DNA of 11,016 nucleotides from Nautiliaceae bacterium (GTDB lineage: Bacteria > Campylobacterota > Campylobacteria > Campylobacterales > Nautiliaceae): the NCBI GenBank assembly GCA_027062985.1, contig JAMOSR010000026.1, positions 1 through 11,016 of the forward strand, in the 5' to 3' direction. Of this stretch, positions 1 through 6,099 are shown in pieces. Positions within the stretch are counted from its first letter, which is position 1. The number at the start of each line of letters is the position of its first letter. The position numbers and the translations under genes are program-made. The notes beneath the pieces are model-generated. The model was not told where the DNA came from and did not search any database. It saw only the letters and a program-made list of their open reading frames with translations.

Positions 1-341
1 CCAACACCTACAGTAATAGCCGCATCTCCATACCAGCCATTCATTTCTACACCAATATCATAACCTACTATATCACCCTCTTTTAAAGGTTTATTTGTCG
101 GAATCCCATGTATTACACATCCGTTAACTGAAATACATACACTATTTGGAAAATCATATAAACCCTTAAAAGCAGGTCTTCCTCCTCGACTTCTAATAAA
201 ATCTTCAGCCATTTTGTCAAGCTCTAAAGGAGTTATACCAGGCTTTGTATTTTCCCTTAATAATTTTAATGTTTCAGCCACAAGTCTAGCCGGTTTTTTT
301 ATTTCTTCAATCTCTTTTGGTTTTCTAATAGCTATTGCCAT
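1..341 (-). CDS. map: Methionine aminopeptidase type I, N-terminal 113 residues (cut by window edge)
   Basis: This cytosolic metalloprotease removes the initiator methionine from new proteins. The visible part begins MAIAIRKPKEIEEIKK and contains HGIP (His78), the segment GYDIGV (Asp95) and GWYGDAAIT (Asp106). His78 matches the substrate-contacting His79 of E. coli MetAP. Asp95 and Asp106 match the metal ligands Asp97 and Asp108, with the same 11-residue spacing. The remaining ligands (a His and two Glu) would lie beyond base 1. The ATG start is supported by a strong AGGAGAG ribosome site 7 nt upstream. The gene lies 36 nt downstream of secY on the same strand, the order seen in epsilonproteobacterial ribosomal clusters. 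A terminator-like hairpin lies between the two genes, so map expression may depend on read-through. The truncation is due to the window, not the gene. Family identification is very secure. Confidence 0.96.
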   Translation of the reverse strand, partial: MAIAIRKPKEIEEIKKPARLVAETLKLLRENTKPGITPLELDKMAEDFIRSRGGRPAFKGLYDFPNSVCISVNGCVIHGIPTNKPLKEGDIVGYDIGVEMNGWYGDAAITVGV

Positions 342-348
342 AAAATCA

Positions 349-355
349 CTCTCCT
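349..355 (-). promoter_or_regulatory. Ribosome binding site of map
   Basis: AGGAGAG on the minus strand, 7 nt before the map ATG. It is a near-ideal anti-16S match and fixes the start. It lies just downstream of the hairpin at the end of secY, so map has its own strong initiation site and does not rely on translational coupling. Confidence 0.8.
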
Positions 356-360
356 AACTT

Positions 361-387
361 TAATAAAATAAAAGGGCTTAAAGCCCT
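361..387 (-). terminator. Terminator-like hairpin overlapping the secY stop codon
   Basis: In the minus-strand transcript a 6-bp perfect stem AGGGCT / AGCCCT closes a 3-nt loop and is followed directly by TTTATTTTATTA. The secY TAA stop runs from the loop into the descending arm, so a ribosome terminating secY would cover the hairpin. The stem is short and the T-run is interrupted by A. It is therefore a weak or conditional terminator at most, or an attenuator between secY and map. Confidence 0.5.
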
Positions 388-1637
388 GTAACGGATAAAG
401 TATCGTATTTTTGCATAGTAAGCTGAGCCTGAATTCTTCTCATAGTATCAATTGCCACCTGAACCACGATAAGAACGGCTGTTCCACCAAAATAAAAATT
501 AATACCCAATAATTTTACAAGTAACCATGGAAGCACAGTAATCAGTCCTAAATATAAAGACCCCCAAAAAGTTAATCTGCTTGCTACTTCATTTAAAAAT
601 TTAGCAGTCTGTTCACCAGGTCTTATTCCTGGAATAAAACCGCCTTGTTTTTTAAGATTTTCTGCGATTTCTTTAGCATTAAATACAATAGAAGCATAAA
701 AATACGCAAAGAAAATTACTAGAAAAAATTCTATTATATGAAATAAATATCCATTTGGATTTAATAAATCCCTTATCTGAACCAAAACAGGATTGCTAAC
801 TCCGCTAAGTACAGTTAAAGGGAACATTAAAATCGCACTTGCAAAAATAGGAGGTATAACCCCACTTAAATTAAGTTTTATAGGAATATAATTCATAATT
901 CTTTTAAATCTATTTTGCATTAGAACTTTTTTCTGATAAGAAACAGGAATACGTCTCTCGGCAAGTTCAACATAAATAATAAACGAAATAGTTCCTACCA
1001 CAATAGCCAATATAAATATTAAACCTATAACGCTGAGTTCCCCAACGTCAACAAGATTTAAAGTTCCGACTATAGCGGATGGAATGGCACTTACTATACC
1101 TGCAAAAATAATCAAACTTATACCATTTCCTATACCTCTTTCGGTAATTTGCTCCCCTATCCATACAAGAAGCATAGTCCCGCCAAGCATAGAAAAAGCA
1201 GCTAAAATAATAAAAGTAGTGGTATCTATCATAACAGCACTCTCACCCATTTTCCCGGTCATAGAAGTAAGTCCCATAGCAATACCGATTGCCTGGATAA
1301 AAGCAATTGCAACCGTTGCGTATTTTATAATTTTCATATATTTTTGAAAACCTTGGGAATCTTTTTTAAGTTCTCCAAGTCCAGGAAATGTAGCGGCAAG
1401 AAGTTCCATAATAATAGAAGCAGTAATGTAAGGCATTACACCAAGTGCTATAATACTCATACGGCTCACAGCATTACCGCTGAACATATTAAGTAAGCCT
1501 AAGGCATCGTTTTGATGTCCGGAAAAAAATTCTTTAATTACATCTATATTAACCCCTGGCACAGGTACATAAGCAAGAATTCTATAAATAAGAAGAAAGC
1601 CAAGGGTAATTAAGATTTTTTTAGCTATCGGATTCAT
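378..1637 (-). CDS. secY: Protein translocase subunit SecY
   Basis: This is the pore-forming subunit of the SecYEG channel in the inner membrane. It exports unfolded preproteins with SecA and inserts membrane proteins from the ribosome. The 419-residue product starts MNPIAKKILITLGF and shows ten hydrophobic segments, roughly at residues 7-27, 58-82, 104-124, 140-162, 170-192, 200-224, 255-280, 297-320, 355-375 and 380-400. Family signatures include YVPVPGV (23-29), the cytosolic loop ERRIPVSYQKK (227-237) and GFIPGIRPGEQTAKF (333-347). Arg339 of that last motif matches E. coli Arg357, which is important for SecA-dependent activity. The protein is shorter than E. coli SecY (443) mainly at its termini and appears complete. 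It starts 4 nt after the L15 stop, so translation is probably coupled to the ribosomal genes. Identification is certain. Confidence 0.99.
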   Translation of the reverse strand: MNPIAKKILITLGFLLIYRILAYVPVPGVNIDVIKEFFSGHQNDALGLLNMFSGNAVSRMSIIALGVMPYITASIIMELLAATFPGLGELKKDSQGFQKYMKIIKYATVAIAFIQAIGIAMGLTSMTGKMGESAVMIDTTTFIILAAFSMLGGTMLLVWIGEQITERGIGNGISLIIFAGIVSAIPSAIVGTLNLVDVGELSVIGLIFILAIVVGTISFIIYVELAERRIPVSYQKKVLMQNRFKRIMNYIPIKLNLSGVIPPIFASAILMFPLTVLSGVSNPVLVQIRDLLNPNGYLFHIIEFFLVIFFAYFYASIVFNAKEIAENLKKQGGFIPGIRPGEQTAKFLNEVASRLTFWGSLYLGLITVLPWLLVKLLGINFYFGGTAVLIVVQVAIDTMRRIQAQLTMQKYDTLSVTGL

Positions 1638-1641
1638 ACCC

Positions 1642-2034
1642 TTACTTTCCAGAAGTTGTAATATTAGCGTCTTTTATTTTATCTTTAAGTTCTTTAGCTT
1701 TAGTTCCGATAAGTTTTACTTTTTTAGACTTTATTTTTACGAATTTATTTAAGTTTTCAATTGTAATTTCTTCAAGTTCTAAAATTCCGCTGATTTTATC
1801 CACATTAATAGCCTGAGGCTTTTCTCTTTTACTAGTAAACCCAACTTTTGGTAATCTTCTTTGAAGTGGAGTTTGTCCACCTTCAAAACCTCTTTTTTGA
1901 GAATACCCTGTTCTACTTTTTTGACCTTTTTGCCCTCTTGTAGAAGTTTTACCGTAACCGCTAGCAGGTCCGCGACCTACTCTTTTTGTTTTATGTGTAG
2001 ATCCGCATGCTGGTTTTAAATTTTCTAACGCCAT
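1642..2034 (-). CDS. rplO: 50S ribosomal protein L15
   Basis: L15 is a late-assembling protein of the large subunit that threads an extended arm into 23S rRNA. The 130-residue product carries the basic, glycine-rich N-terminal arm: KRVGRG at 18-23, then GYGKTSTRGQKGQKSRTG at 26-43. The conserved segment FEGGQTPLQRRLPKVGF follows at 50-66. A compact C-terminal domain with KLIGTKAKEL (107-116) matches the usual L15 fold. At 130 residues it is somewhat shorter than E. coli L15 (144), but both ends look natural. It begins 3 nt after the S5 stop. In E. coli rpmD (L30) lies between these two genes, and here there is no room for it. Identification is certain. Confidence 0.98.
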   Translation of the reverse strand: MALENLKPACGSTHKTKRVGRGPASGYGKTSTRGQKGQKSRTGYSQKRGFEGGQTPLQRRLPKVGFTSKREKPQAINVDKISGILELEEITIENLNKFVKIKSKKVKLIGTKAKELKDKIKDANITTSGK

Positions 2035-2037
2035 GAC

Positions 2038-2514
2038 TTAAGCCTTTTTACTTTTAATCATTTGTAGAGCTTTAATTGTTGCTCTAACAAGGTTGTGTGG
2101 TTCGTTTGAACCAAGGGATTTAGATAAAATATCTTTAATACCGACAAGTTCAAGCACTGGTCTTACCGCACCACCGGCGATAAGTCCGGTACCTTCACTT
2201 GCAGGTTTTAATAAAATTTTTGATGCGTTAAATTTAGCCTGAACGTCATGATTGATAGTATTTCCGTGAATACCTTCAATTTTAACAAGGTTTTTAAAAG
2301 CATCGTCAATTGCTTTTTTAATAGCATCCGGAACCTCTTTAGCTTTTCCAGTTCCTACTCCAACAATACCTTTTTTATTTCCAACAACTACTAAGGCGTT
2401 AAATCTGAATCTTCTACCACCTTTAACAACCTTAGTAATTCTACCGATATTAACAACTACTTCTTCAAATTCTTCTCTATTGTAATCTTTAATAACTTGT
2501 TGTTTTTTAGCCAT
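2038..2514 (-). CDS. rpsE: 30S ribosomal protein S5
   Basis: S5 is a 30S protein at the decoding centre and mRNA entry region that contributes to translational accuracy. The 158-residue product has the N-terminal double-stranded-RNA-binding-like domain (about 14-78), with NIGRITKVVKGGRRFRF at 22-38 and VGNKKGIVGVGTGKAKEVP at 44-62. It also has the C-terminal domain with PASEGTGLIAGGAVRPVLE (104-122), the most conserved S5 segment. Length is normal (E. coli 167). The ATG is preceded by an AAGGA-type ribosome site inside the 12-nt gap after L18. It precedes L15 directly with no L30 gene between. Nothing looks broken or unusual. Confidence 0.98.
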   Translation of the reverse strand: MAKKQQVIKDYNREEFEEVVVNIGRITKVVKGGRRFRFNALVVVGNKKGIVGVGTGKAKEVPDAIKKAIDDAFKNLVKIEGIHGNTINHDVQAKFNASKILLKPASEGTGLIAGGAVRPVLELVGIKDILSKSLGSNEPHNLVRATIKALQMIKSKKA

Positions 2515-2526
2515 TTGCCTTGTCCT

Positions 2527-2892
2527 TTATAGTTTTATACCATTTTCTCTTAGAGTATCTGCAAATGCTGCAACTACACCATGATATTTATAACCGTTTC
2601 TATCAAAAGCAACTTTTTCGATATTAGCGGCTTTTAATTTATCAGCAAAAATAGCAGCCGCTTTTTTTGCACCTTCAATATTTGAAGGAAGTTTTTCTTC
2701 AAGATGAGCGGTGTTTAAGAATGCAAGAGTATGACCAGCAACGTCATCAATAGCTTGAACTATAATATATCTGTTTGATTTATAAATAGTTACTCTTGGC
2801 ATTTCAGCCGTTCCGCTGATTCTACCTCTAACTCTTCTTTTTCTTTTAAGTCTTCTTAAGTCTCTTTTTGCTAATGCTTTACTTCTTCTCAT
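2527..2892 (-). CDS. rplR: 50S ribosomal protein L18
   Basis: L18 binds 5S rRNA and, with L5, anchors the central protuberance of the large subunit. The 121-residue product has a strongly basic N-terminal tail (ALAKRDLRRLKRKRRVRGR, 6-24). The core follows with PRVTIYKSNRYIIVQAIDD (32-50) and the characteristic C-terminal block FDRNGYKYHGVVAAFADTLR (96-115). Length is close to the usual 117-120. It lies 9 nt after L6 and 12 nt before S5. The basic tail is typical of the rRNA-binding extension. Identification is certain. Confidence 0.98.
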   Translation of the reverse strand: MRRSKALAKRDLRRLKRKRRVRGRISGTAEMPRVTIYKSNRYIIVQAIDDVAGHTLAFLNTAHLEEKLPSNIEGAKKAAAIFADKLKAANIEKVAFDRNGYKYHGVVAAFADTLRENGIKL

Positions 2893-2901
2893 CTCTCACC
2901 C

Positions 2902-3438
2902 TTATTTTTTAGCTGTTTTACCAGCTTTTCTGATTATAACTTCATCAACATATTTAACACCTTTACCTTTATAAGGTTCAGGTTTTCTGAAGCTTCTGAT
3001 TTCCGCTGCCACTTGTCCAACTTGTTGTTTATCACTTCCTTTTACGGTAATGATATTTTTTTCAACGGTAATAGTTATCCCCTCAGGGATTTGATATTCA
3101 ATCGGATGAGAATATCCAAGTTGAAGTTCAAGAACATTACCTTTAACAGCTGCTCTATAACCAACCCCGTTGATTTCAAGTTTCTTTTCAAAACCTTTAG
3201 TAAGTCCGATAACCGCGTTATTTGCTAACGCTCTTACCGTTCCCCACATAGCTTTTGAGAATTTTTCTTCATTAACAGGTTCAAATGTTAAGGTATCACC
3301 TTCGATATTTACCTTAACAACACCTTTAGTGTCAATTTCTTTACAATCTTGGCCTTTACAAATAATTAATTTATTCCCTTCAAGCTTAGCTTCAAGGCCA
3401 GAAGCTAACTTTACGGGCTGCTTACCAATTCTACTCAT
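2902..3438 (-). CDS. rplF: 50S ribosomal protein L6
   Basis: L6 sits next to the sarcin-ricin loop and the GTPase-associated region of the large subunit. The 178-residue product has the two tandem L6 alpha/beta domains. It starts MSRIGKQPV, has LEINGVGYRA (87-96) at the second-domain boundary, and ends with the family signature RKPEPYKGKGVKYVDE (146-161). Length matches E. coli L6 (177). One oddity is a Cys pair in the first domain (Cys27 and Cys32, in IICKGQDCKE), where most L6 proteins read something like VKGPKGEL without cysteine. It lies between S8 (21-nt gap) and L18 (9-nt gap). Identification is certain. Confidence 0.98.
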   Translation of the reverse strand: MSRIGKQPVKLASGLEAKLEGNKLIICKGQDCKEIDTKGVVKVNIEGDTLTFEPVNEEKFSKAMWGTVRALANNAVIGLTKGFEKKLEINGVGYRAAVKGNVLELQLGYSHPIEYQIPEGITITVEKNIITVKGSDKQQVGQVAAEIRSFRKPEPYKGKGVKYVDEVIIRKAGKTAKK

Positions 3439-3459
3439 TAAAGCTCTCCTTATTAATTT

Positions 3460-3855
3460 TTACCAAATACTACAAATAACTTCGCCGCCTACTTTTTGTC
3501 TGTAAGCTTCATCATTAGGCAATACACCTTTATTTGTAGAAACAACCAACGTACCAAAACCATTTTTAAAGTTTTTAATATCTTGATAACCTTTATAAAC
3601 CCTTCTTCCAGGCTTTGAAACTCTTTTTACTTCGTTAATTACTGAGTTTCCGTTTTCATCATATTTTAAAGTAACGTTAATAAATTTTTTATTTCCATCT
3701 TCGATAACTTTAAAAGTTTCAATATAACCTTTTTCTTCGAAAACTTTTAAAACATCTTCCATAAGTTTTGAGTGGTTTAATTTAGTAACCTCCAACCCTC
3801 TCATAGAAGCGTTTCTGATTCTTGTTAATCCATCTGCAATAATATCATTCATCAT
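3460..3855 (-). CDS. rpsH: 30S ribosomal protein S8
   Basis: S8 is a primary 16S rRNA-binding protein that organises the central domain of the 30S subunit. In E. coli it also represses the spc operon by binding its mRNA near the L5 start. The 131-residue product begins MMNDIIADGLTRIRNA and ends with the conserved C-terminal RNA-binding block STNKGVLPNDEAYRQKVGGE (106-125) followed by VICSIW. Length matches the family (about 130). Two ATG codons are adjacent. The first is chosen because AAGGA lies 7 nt upstream of it, but the second is possible. The gene follows S14 after 12 nt. Whether S8 autoregulates here is not visible from sequence alone. Confidence 0.98.
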   Translation of the reverse strand: MMNDIIADGLTRIRNASMRGLEVTKLNHSKLMEDVLKVFEEKGYIETFKVIEDGNKKFINVTLKYDENGNSVINEVKRVSKPGRRVYKGYQDIKNFKNGFGTLVVSTNKGVLPNDEAYRQKVGGEVICSIW

Positions 3856-3867
3856 TGTGGCATCCTT

Positions 3868-4053
3868 TTACCAGCTTGCTTTTTTTACACCAGGGAGTAA
3901 TCCCTCGTTTGCCATTTTTCTAAGGCAAATTCTACAAATACCAAAATCTCTATAAACAGAGTGAACCCTACCACAAATAGAGCATCTTGTATATGCCCTA
4001 ACTTTGAATTTAGGTTTTCTTTTAGCTTTAGCAATCATACTTTTTTTTGCCAT
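3868..4053 (-). CDS. rpsN: 30S ribosomal protein S14, short zinc-binding type
   Basis: S14 belongs to the head of the 30S subunit. This 61-residue form begins MAKKSMIAKAKRKPKFKVRA and contains CSIC (Cys24, Cys27) and CRIC (Cys40, Cys43). These four cysteines make it the zinc-ribbon (C+, type Z) form, not the longer zinc-free form of about 100 residues found in E. coli. It ends with the conserved GLLPGVKKASW. The ATG at 4053 is chosen because AAGGA lies 7 nt upstream, inside the end of the L5 gene, and because the family begins MAKKS or MAKK. A longer reading from 4092 would add 13 non-conserved residues and overlap L5. The gap to L5 is one base, so translation is coupled. Confidence 0.97.
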   Translation of the reverse strand: MAKKSMIAKAKRKPKFKVRAYTRCSICGRVHSVYRDFGICRICLRKMANEGLLPGVKKASW

Positions 4054-4054
4054 T

Positions 4055-4609
4055 TTACTTTCCTTTTGTAAATGGGAATCCGATAAGTTCAAGCATTCTT
4101 TCAGCCTGTTTATCGTCTTCAGTTGTCGTTGAAATATTAATATTCATACCGTGAACTTTAATAATATCGTCATAATCAACTTCTGTAAACACAAGTTGCT
4201 CATCAAGACCGAAGTTGAAATTACCTCTTCCGTCAAAACCGTTTCTGTTAACACCTTTAAAGTCTCTAACTCTCGGAAGAGCAATCGAAATTAGTTTTTG
4301 TAAGAAGTTCCACATCATATCGCCTCTAAGTGTAACTTTAACACCTACAGGCATACCTTCTCTTACTTTAAATCCCGCTACTGATTTTCTAGCAGGAGTA
4401 ATAACGGCTTTTTGCCCGGTAATAATTGTTAATGTATCAGCTACGCTTTGAAGGAATTTTTTATCTCTGCTTCCCTCACCTACACCGGCACTAACAACGA
4501 TTTTTTCAAGGTTAGGAATAAGCATCGGATTTTTAATATCGAATTCTTCAACAAGCTTAGGTCTAACTTCGTTATAGTATCTCTCTTTTACTTCAAATGT
4601 TCTAGCCAT
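4055..4609 (-). CDS. rplE: 50S ribosomal protein L5
   Basis: L5 binds 5S rRNA in the central protuberance and contacts S13 and P-site tRNA across the subunit interface. The 184-residue product contains NPMLIPNLEKIVVSAGVGE (27-45), the internal LPRVRDFKGV (111-120) and FDGRGNFNFGLDEQ (125-138). The C-terminal block includes GMNINISTTTEDDKQAERM (154-172). Length is normal (E. coli 179). It starts 4 nt after L24 and ends one base before the S14 ATG. In E. coli the start region of this gene in the mRNA is the S8 repressor target. I did not detect a clear equivalent structure by eye. Identification is certain. Confidence 0.98.
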   Translation of the reverse strand: MARTFEVKERYYNEVRPKLVEEFDIKNPMLIPNLEKIVVSAGVGEGSRDKKFLQSVADTLTIITGQKAVITPARKSVAGFKVREGMPVGVKVTLRGDMMWNFLQKLISIALPRVRDFKGVNRNGFDGRGNFNFGLDEQLVFTEVDYDDIIKVHGMNINISTTTEDDKQAERMLELIGFPFTKGK

Positions 4610-4613
4610 TGCC

Positions 4614-4865
4614 TTAACCTTCTACTTTTTTTACGTTAGAGATGTGAATAGGTTTTTCGATATATTCAAATCCACCTTTTGGGTTTTGTTCAGTTGGCTT
4701 AACAGCCTTTTTAACAATATTCACACCTTTAACTATAACTTTAGCTTCTTTAGGAATAACTTTTAAAACTTCACCGATTTTGCCTCTATCATCTCCAGCG
4801 ATAACTTTTACGTTGTCGCCTTTTTTAATTTTGAATTTAGGAGGCTGATTTTTTCTAGCTGCCAT
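4614..4865 (-). CDS. rplX: 50S ribosomal protein L24
   Basis: L24 is an assembly-initiator protein that binds the 5' region of 23S rRNA near the peptide exit. The 83-residue product has a KOW motif at about 12-38 (KIKKGDNVKVIAGDDRGKIG). It is followed by VKGVNIVKKAVKP (45-57), the NPKGG turn (61-65) and EKPIHISNV (70-78). It is shorter than E. coli L24 (104 residues), mainly by lacking a C-terminal extension. It overlaps the L14 stop by one base (TAATG). Identification is certain. Confidence 0.97.
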   Translation of the reverse strand: MAARKNQPPKFKIKKGDNVKVIAGDDRGKIGEVLKVIPKEAKVIVKGVNIVKKAVKPTEQNPKGGFEYIEKPIHISNVKKVEG

Positions 4866-5233
4866 TATAACACCTCCGGAGCAAGTGATGTAATTTTTTG
4901 GAAACCTTCATATCTAACTTCTCTAGCAATAGGTCCGAAAATACGAGTTCCAACAGGTTCTTTTTTAGCGTCAATAATTACCGCCGCATTATCATCAAAT
5001 CTGATTAAAGAACCGTTTTCTCTTTGAAGTTCTTTTTTTGTTCTAACTACAACAGCTTTAACAACCTGACCTTTTTTAATTTTACCGTTTGGAAGGGCTT
5101 TTTTAACAGAAGCGACAATAATGTCACCAACTCTTGCGTATCTTCTTTTTGACCCTCCCAAAACTTTAATACACATAATTTCTTTAGCACCGCTGTTATC
5201 AGCGACTTTTAGTCTTGTAAATGGTTGAATCAT
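4865..5233 (-). CDS. rplN: 50S ribosomal protein L14
   Basis: L14 lies at the subunit interface, forms bridges to 16S rRNA, and contacts L19. It is also the known binding partner of the silencing factor RsfS. The 122-residue product is full length and highly conserved. It has TRLKVADNSGAKEIMCIKVL (6-25), the strand FDDNAAVIID (79-88) and GTRIFGPIARE (95-105). It starts 2 nt after S17 and its TAA overlaps the L24 ATG by one base. No unusual residues were seen. Identification is certain. Confidence 0.99.
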   Translation of the reverse strand: MIQPFTRLKVADNSGAKEIMCIKVLGGSKRRYARVGDIIVASVKKALPNGKIKKGQVVKAVVVRTKKELQRENGSLIRFDDNAAVIIDAKKEPVGTRIFGPIAREVRYEGFQKITSLAPEVL

Positions 5234-5235
5234 TC

Positions 5236-5481
5236 TTATTCTCCTCTCTCAACAATTTCTTTAAGAACGAACGTTTTTCTTTTAGAAATTGGTCTATGCT
5301 CAATAGCAGTTACAATATCACCAACATTAGCAGCATTTTCTTCATCGTGAACTAGGTATTTTTTAAATTTTTTAACAATTTTATGATATTTAGGGTGTAA
5401 AACTTTTCTTTCAACTAAAACGTTGATAGTTTTATCACCCGTTTTTTTAATAACTTTTCCTTGAATAACTCTTTTAGGCAT
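5236..5481 (-). CDS. rpsQ: 30S ribosomal protein S17
   Basis: S17 is a primary 16S rRNA-binding OB-fold protein of the 30S body. The 81-residue product starts MPKRVIQGKVIKKTGDKT and shows the usual core strands, VLVERKVLHPKYHK (21-34) and VHDEENAANVGDIVTAIE (44-61). The signature HRPISKRKTFVL follows at 62-73. Length is typical (E. coli 84). Its ATG overlaps the L29 stop by one base (TAATG), implying coupled translation, and L14 follows after 2 nt. Identification is certain. Confidence 0.98.
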   Translation of the reverse strand: MPKRVIQGKVIKKTGDKTINVLVERKVLHPKYHKIVKKFKKYLVHDEENAANVGDIVTAIEHRPISKRKTFVLKEIVERGE

Positions 5482-5687
5482 TAGTTACCCCTTTTCATTC
5501 TCATCGCAGTTTTAATTCTTGCGATGTCTTTTCTAATTTTTGAAACCAAAGATGTATCTTGTAGCTGCATTGTTTTAAGTTTCATTCTTGTTTCGAAAAG
5601 TTCCATTTTTTTATTTTTTAAAAGTTCTTGAAGCTCTGCTTCACTTTTTTCAACAAGTTCCGCTACATTAAGTTTAGTATAGCTCAT
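5481..5687 (-). CDS. rpmC: 50S ribosomal protein L29
   Basis: L29 is a small helical-hairpin protein beside L23 at the peptide exit tunnel, part of the docking platform for chaperones and SRP. The 68-residue product beginning MSYTKLNVAELVEKS is mostly two long helices (about 8-35 and 42-64). They include AELQELLKNKKMELFETRMK, typical of the family. The ATG at 5687 is chosen over an in-frame GTG at 5693 because GGAG lies 7 nt before the ATG but only 1 nt before the GTG. With this start it overlaps the L16 coding end by 14 nt. It ends in a one-base overlap with S17. Confidence 0.96.
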   Translation of the reverse strand: MSYTKLNVAELVEKSEAELQELLKNKKMELFETRMKLKTMQLQDTSLVSKIRKDIARIKTAMRMKRGN

Positions 5688-6099
5688 TTTCACTCTCCAT
5701 AGTTACGATTTTTGTTTTAAAAGGTAATTTAGCAGCTGCAAGAGTTAATGCTCTAATAGCAGTGTTGTTATCAACACCTGTAATTTCAAAAATAATTCTT
5801 CCAGGTTGAATATTCATTACCCACTCTTCAACACTACCTTTACCTTTACCCATCCTAACACCGACAGGTTTTGCAGTTAAAGGTTTATCAGGAAATACTC
5901 TAATCCAGATTTTTCCAGTTCTTTTCATAGTTCTACTTAAAGCTACCCTTCCAGCTTCAATCTGTCTTGAATTAATTCTTCCAAGTTCAAGGGCTTTTAA
6001 TCCGTACGTTCCAAATGCAAGGCTGTTTCCTCTGTATGCCTTACCTCTGTTTCTACCTTTTTGTTGTTTTCTGTACTTAGTTCTTTTTGGCATTAACAT
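5674..6099 (-). CDS. rplP: 50S ribosomal protein L16
   Basis: L16 binds 23S rRNA near the peptidyl-transferase centre and helps position A-site tRNA. The 141-residue product starts MLMPKRTKYRKQQKGRNRG, the canonical L16 N-terminus. It continues with SLAFGTYGLKALELGRI (26-42) and the conserved loop FPDKPLTAKPVGVRMGKGKG (69-88), then GSVEEWV. Length is near the usual 136-144. The first ATG is preferred because the family begins ML(M/Q)PKR. It overlaps the 3' end of S3 by 23 nt, and L29 begins inside its own last codons. Identification is certain. Confidence 0.98.
   Translation of the reverse strand: MLMPKRTKYRKQQKGRNRGKAYRGNSLAFGTYGLKALELGRINSRQIEAGRVALSRTMKRTGKIWIRVFPDKPLTAKPVGVRMGKGKGSVEEWVMNIQPGRIIFEITGVDNNTAIRALTLAAAKLPFKTKIVTMESENELY
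5693..5698 (-). promoter_or_regulatory. Ribosome binding site that decides the L29 start
   Basis: GGAGAG on the minus strand lies inside the last codons of L16. Counting from GGAG, the spacing is 7 nt to the ATG at 5687 and 1 nt to the in-frame GTG at 5693. This makes the ATG the realistic start. Confidence 0.65.

Noticed and set aside
380..470. A separate promoter for map inside the end of secY
   Set aside because: TTGATA, TACTAT and TACTTT fragments occur, but no pair has acceptable spacing.
1084..1347. Plus-strand open frame of 87 codons within secY
   Set aside because: It is antisense to a certain membrane-protein gene, has no ribosome site or recognisable family, and reads as the hydrophobic shadow of secY.
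3013..3505. Two overlapping plus-strand open frames across L6 and S8
   Set aside because: They lie opposite conserved ribosomal genes, overlap each other in different frames and resemble no protein family.
4054..4092. Upstream start for S14 that would add 13 residues
   Set aside because: The extra residues are not conserved and would overlap L5. The ATG at 4053 has a properly spaced ribosome site and the family N-terminus.
4215..4639. Plus-strand open frames opposite L5 and the start of L24
   Set aside because: They are shadows of the L5 reading frame in AT-rich DNA and have no independent support.
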